Assembly: GCA_019044685.2 (NCBI GenBank)
Contig: JAGTXX020000009.1
Location: 62,001 to 126,000 of the forward strand
From: Nannochloris sp. 'desiccata'
Lineage: Eukaryota; Chlorophyta; Trebouxiophyceae; Chlorellales; Chlorellaceae
Length of the DNA stretch: 64,000 nt
Direction of reading: 5' to 3'
The position numbers and the translations under genes were made by a program. Of this stretch, positions 63,397 through 64,000 are shown in pieces; the stretch's first letter is position 1, and each line of letters opens with the position of its first letter. Below the pieces are notes generated by a model, which saw only the letters and a program-made list of their open reading frames with translations, had not been told where the DNA came from and ran no database searches.

Positions 63397-64000
63397 TCAC
63401 CTAGGGATATCGGCAGGGCAAGCATCAGCGTATTGCTCTACATATGCCATGACCTCTCTCTGCTGCGCTTCCAAATGCGGTGGCAATACATCATATACAT
63501 CAGTAAACATCTCATGCAATCCTTTTTTAGGCGCTTTCGCTGCATTTTCTAAACTTGAAATCGCTTCCTTCCTAGCGTGTTGTCTTAAACCAGCGTCTTC
63601 CGCCCCATCCCACCATCCTTGCCCTCCCAACCAGCGCTGAAAGCGACTGACAGGGTCTCGTGCACGCCATAAACGCATTTCTTCGGAAGCACGGTATCTA
63701 CTAGAATCATCTGAAGTAGAATGATGACCAGTTCTATAAGACATTGCTTCAATTAACACAGGTTGGGACGTCTCTAAAACTCGACGCCGTGCTTCTGCAG
63801 TTGCGTTAAACACAGCCCGTGCATCTCCACCATCAACCCGAATGGTGGAAATGCCGTACGAAGGACCACGGCCTGCTATGCCATCGCCACGGTATTGCTC
63901 CGTAACAGGAGTACTGATAGCCCACCCGTTGTTTCTACAAATGAAAATAACTGGGCAGCTTAACGTTGCCGCAAAGTTTAATGCGGCATGGAAATCACCT
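63397..64000 (-). CDS. BCKDHA: branched-chain 2-oxoacid dehydrogenase E1 alpha (3' part)
   Basis: The minus-strand frame is open to the window edge, so about the last 200 residues are seen. The thiamin-diphosphate region GDFHAALNFAATLSCPVIFICRNN (63929-64000) and the following NGWAISTPVTEQYRGDGIAG are typical, then ISTIRVDGGDARAVFNATAEARR. IEAMSYRTGHHSTSDDSSRYR is the phosphorylation-loop signature of BCKDHA, with the Ser targeted by BCKD kinase in animals, and FTDVYDVLPPHLEAQQREV is the C-terminal helix. The pyruvate dehydrogenase E1 alpha alternative is excluded by HHSTSDDS. It works in the mitochondrial matrix in valine, leucine and isoleucine breakdown. Confidence 0.95.
   Translation of the reverse strand, partial: GDFHAALNFAATLSCPVIFICRNNGWAISTPVTEQYRGDGIAGRGPSYGISTIRVDGGDARAVFNATAEARRRVLETSQPVLIEAMSYRTGHHSTSDDSSRYRASEEMRLWRARDPVSRFQRWLGGQGWWDGAEDAGLRQHARKEAISSLENAAKAPKKGLHEMFTDVYDVLPPHLEAQQREVMAYVEQYADACPADIPR

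Noticed and set aside
1..64000. Prokaryotic operon, mobile element, virus or CRISPR content
   Set aside because: Genes are spliced, monocistronic and on mixed strands; no transposase, reverse transcriptase, integrase, capsid, terminal repeat or spaced direct-repeat array was seen.
1..64000. tRNA, rRNA or spliceosomal RNA genes in the gaps
   Set aside because: I scanned the gaps for cloverleaf box sequences and known snRNA starts and recognised none, though by-eye scanning can miss divergent ones; a tRNAscan and Infernal run would settle it.

Overview
This is a gene-dense nuclear window from a photosynthetic eukaryote, almost certainly a unicellular alga. About 39 genes are packed at roughly 1.6 kb per gene, with short spliceosomal introns of about 75-175 nt and mixed strand order with many head-to-head pairs. 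Plastid proteins (ferredoxin-NADP reductase, an LHC-like membrane protein, a lumenal pentapeptide-repeat protein, an NFU scaffold) carry simple transit peptides without an ER signal, which points to a primary plastid. The reductase reads like the green-algal type, a Cox6b with an acidic N-terminal extension recalls plants, and a DRC4/GAS8-like protein implies a ciliated ancestry. I therefore favour the green lineage but cannot name a genus from sequence alone.

Layout: 1-6.9 kb holds a truncated PITH-domain gene, mitochondrial uL15, a mitochondrial hypothetical, a long LHC-like protein and a glutaredoxin. 7.1-9.5 kb holds an OTU protease and a second organelle-targeted hypothetical; 9.5-11.1 kb is unresolved. 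11.1-19.9 kb carries PEX14, an alpha-helical hypothetical, RPS20, an MCRS1-like FHA protein and a PLAT-PP2C fusion. 20.6-30 kb carries an A20/AN1 protein, ATG101, a tyrosine phosphatase, NFU, a fasciclin protein, an SLC1 transporter, PGP synthase and a PDZ protein. 30.4-41.3 kb carries a small hypothetical, FANCJ/BRIP1, the lumenal pentapeptide protein, a two-repeat DUF1538 membrane protein and a TcdA/Tcd1 homologue. 41.6-51.2 kb carries Ku80, SPT2, Cox6b, a GAF-like membrane protein and RanBP1. 51.4-64 kb carries a truncated DRC4-like protein, RPN5, UQCRH, MTFP1, a 76-residue hypothetical, a FAM192A/PIP30 homologue, MSH5, FNR and the 3' part of BCKDHA.

Functionally this is an ordinary housekeeping region: organelle respiration and photosynthesis (UQCRH, Cox6b, MTFP1, uL15m, FNR), double-strand-break and meiotic DNA metabolism (Ku80, FANCJ, MSH5), proteostasis (RPN5, OTU, SAP, ATG101) and chromatin (SPT2, MCRS1). 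There is no operon logic, mobile element, CRISPR array or viral gene. The distinctive signals are genome-scale habits: about 9% of the introns I reconstructed use GC-AG ends, all preceded by CAG; introns are crowded at the 5' ends of genes; and two strongly expressed genes appear to have leader introns ending exactly at the start codon. The most novel proteins are the LHC-like protein with a long duplicated acidic N-terminus, the PLAT-PP2C fusion and the shortened DRC4.

Exon structures were drawn by eye from splice consensus and protein conservation. Family names rest on recalled motifs, not on searches.
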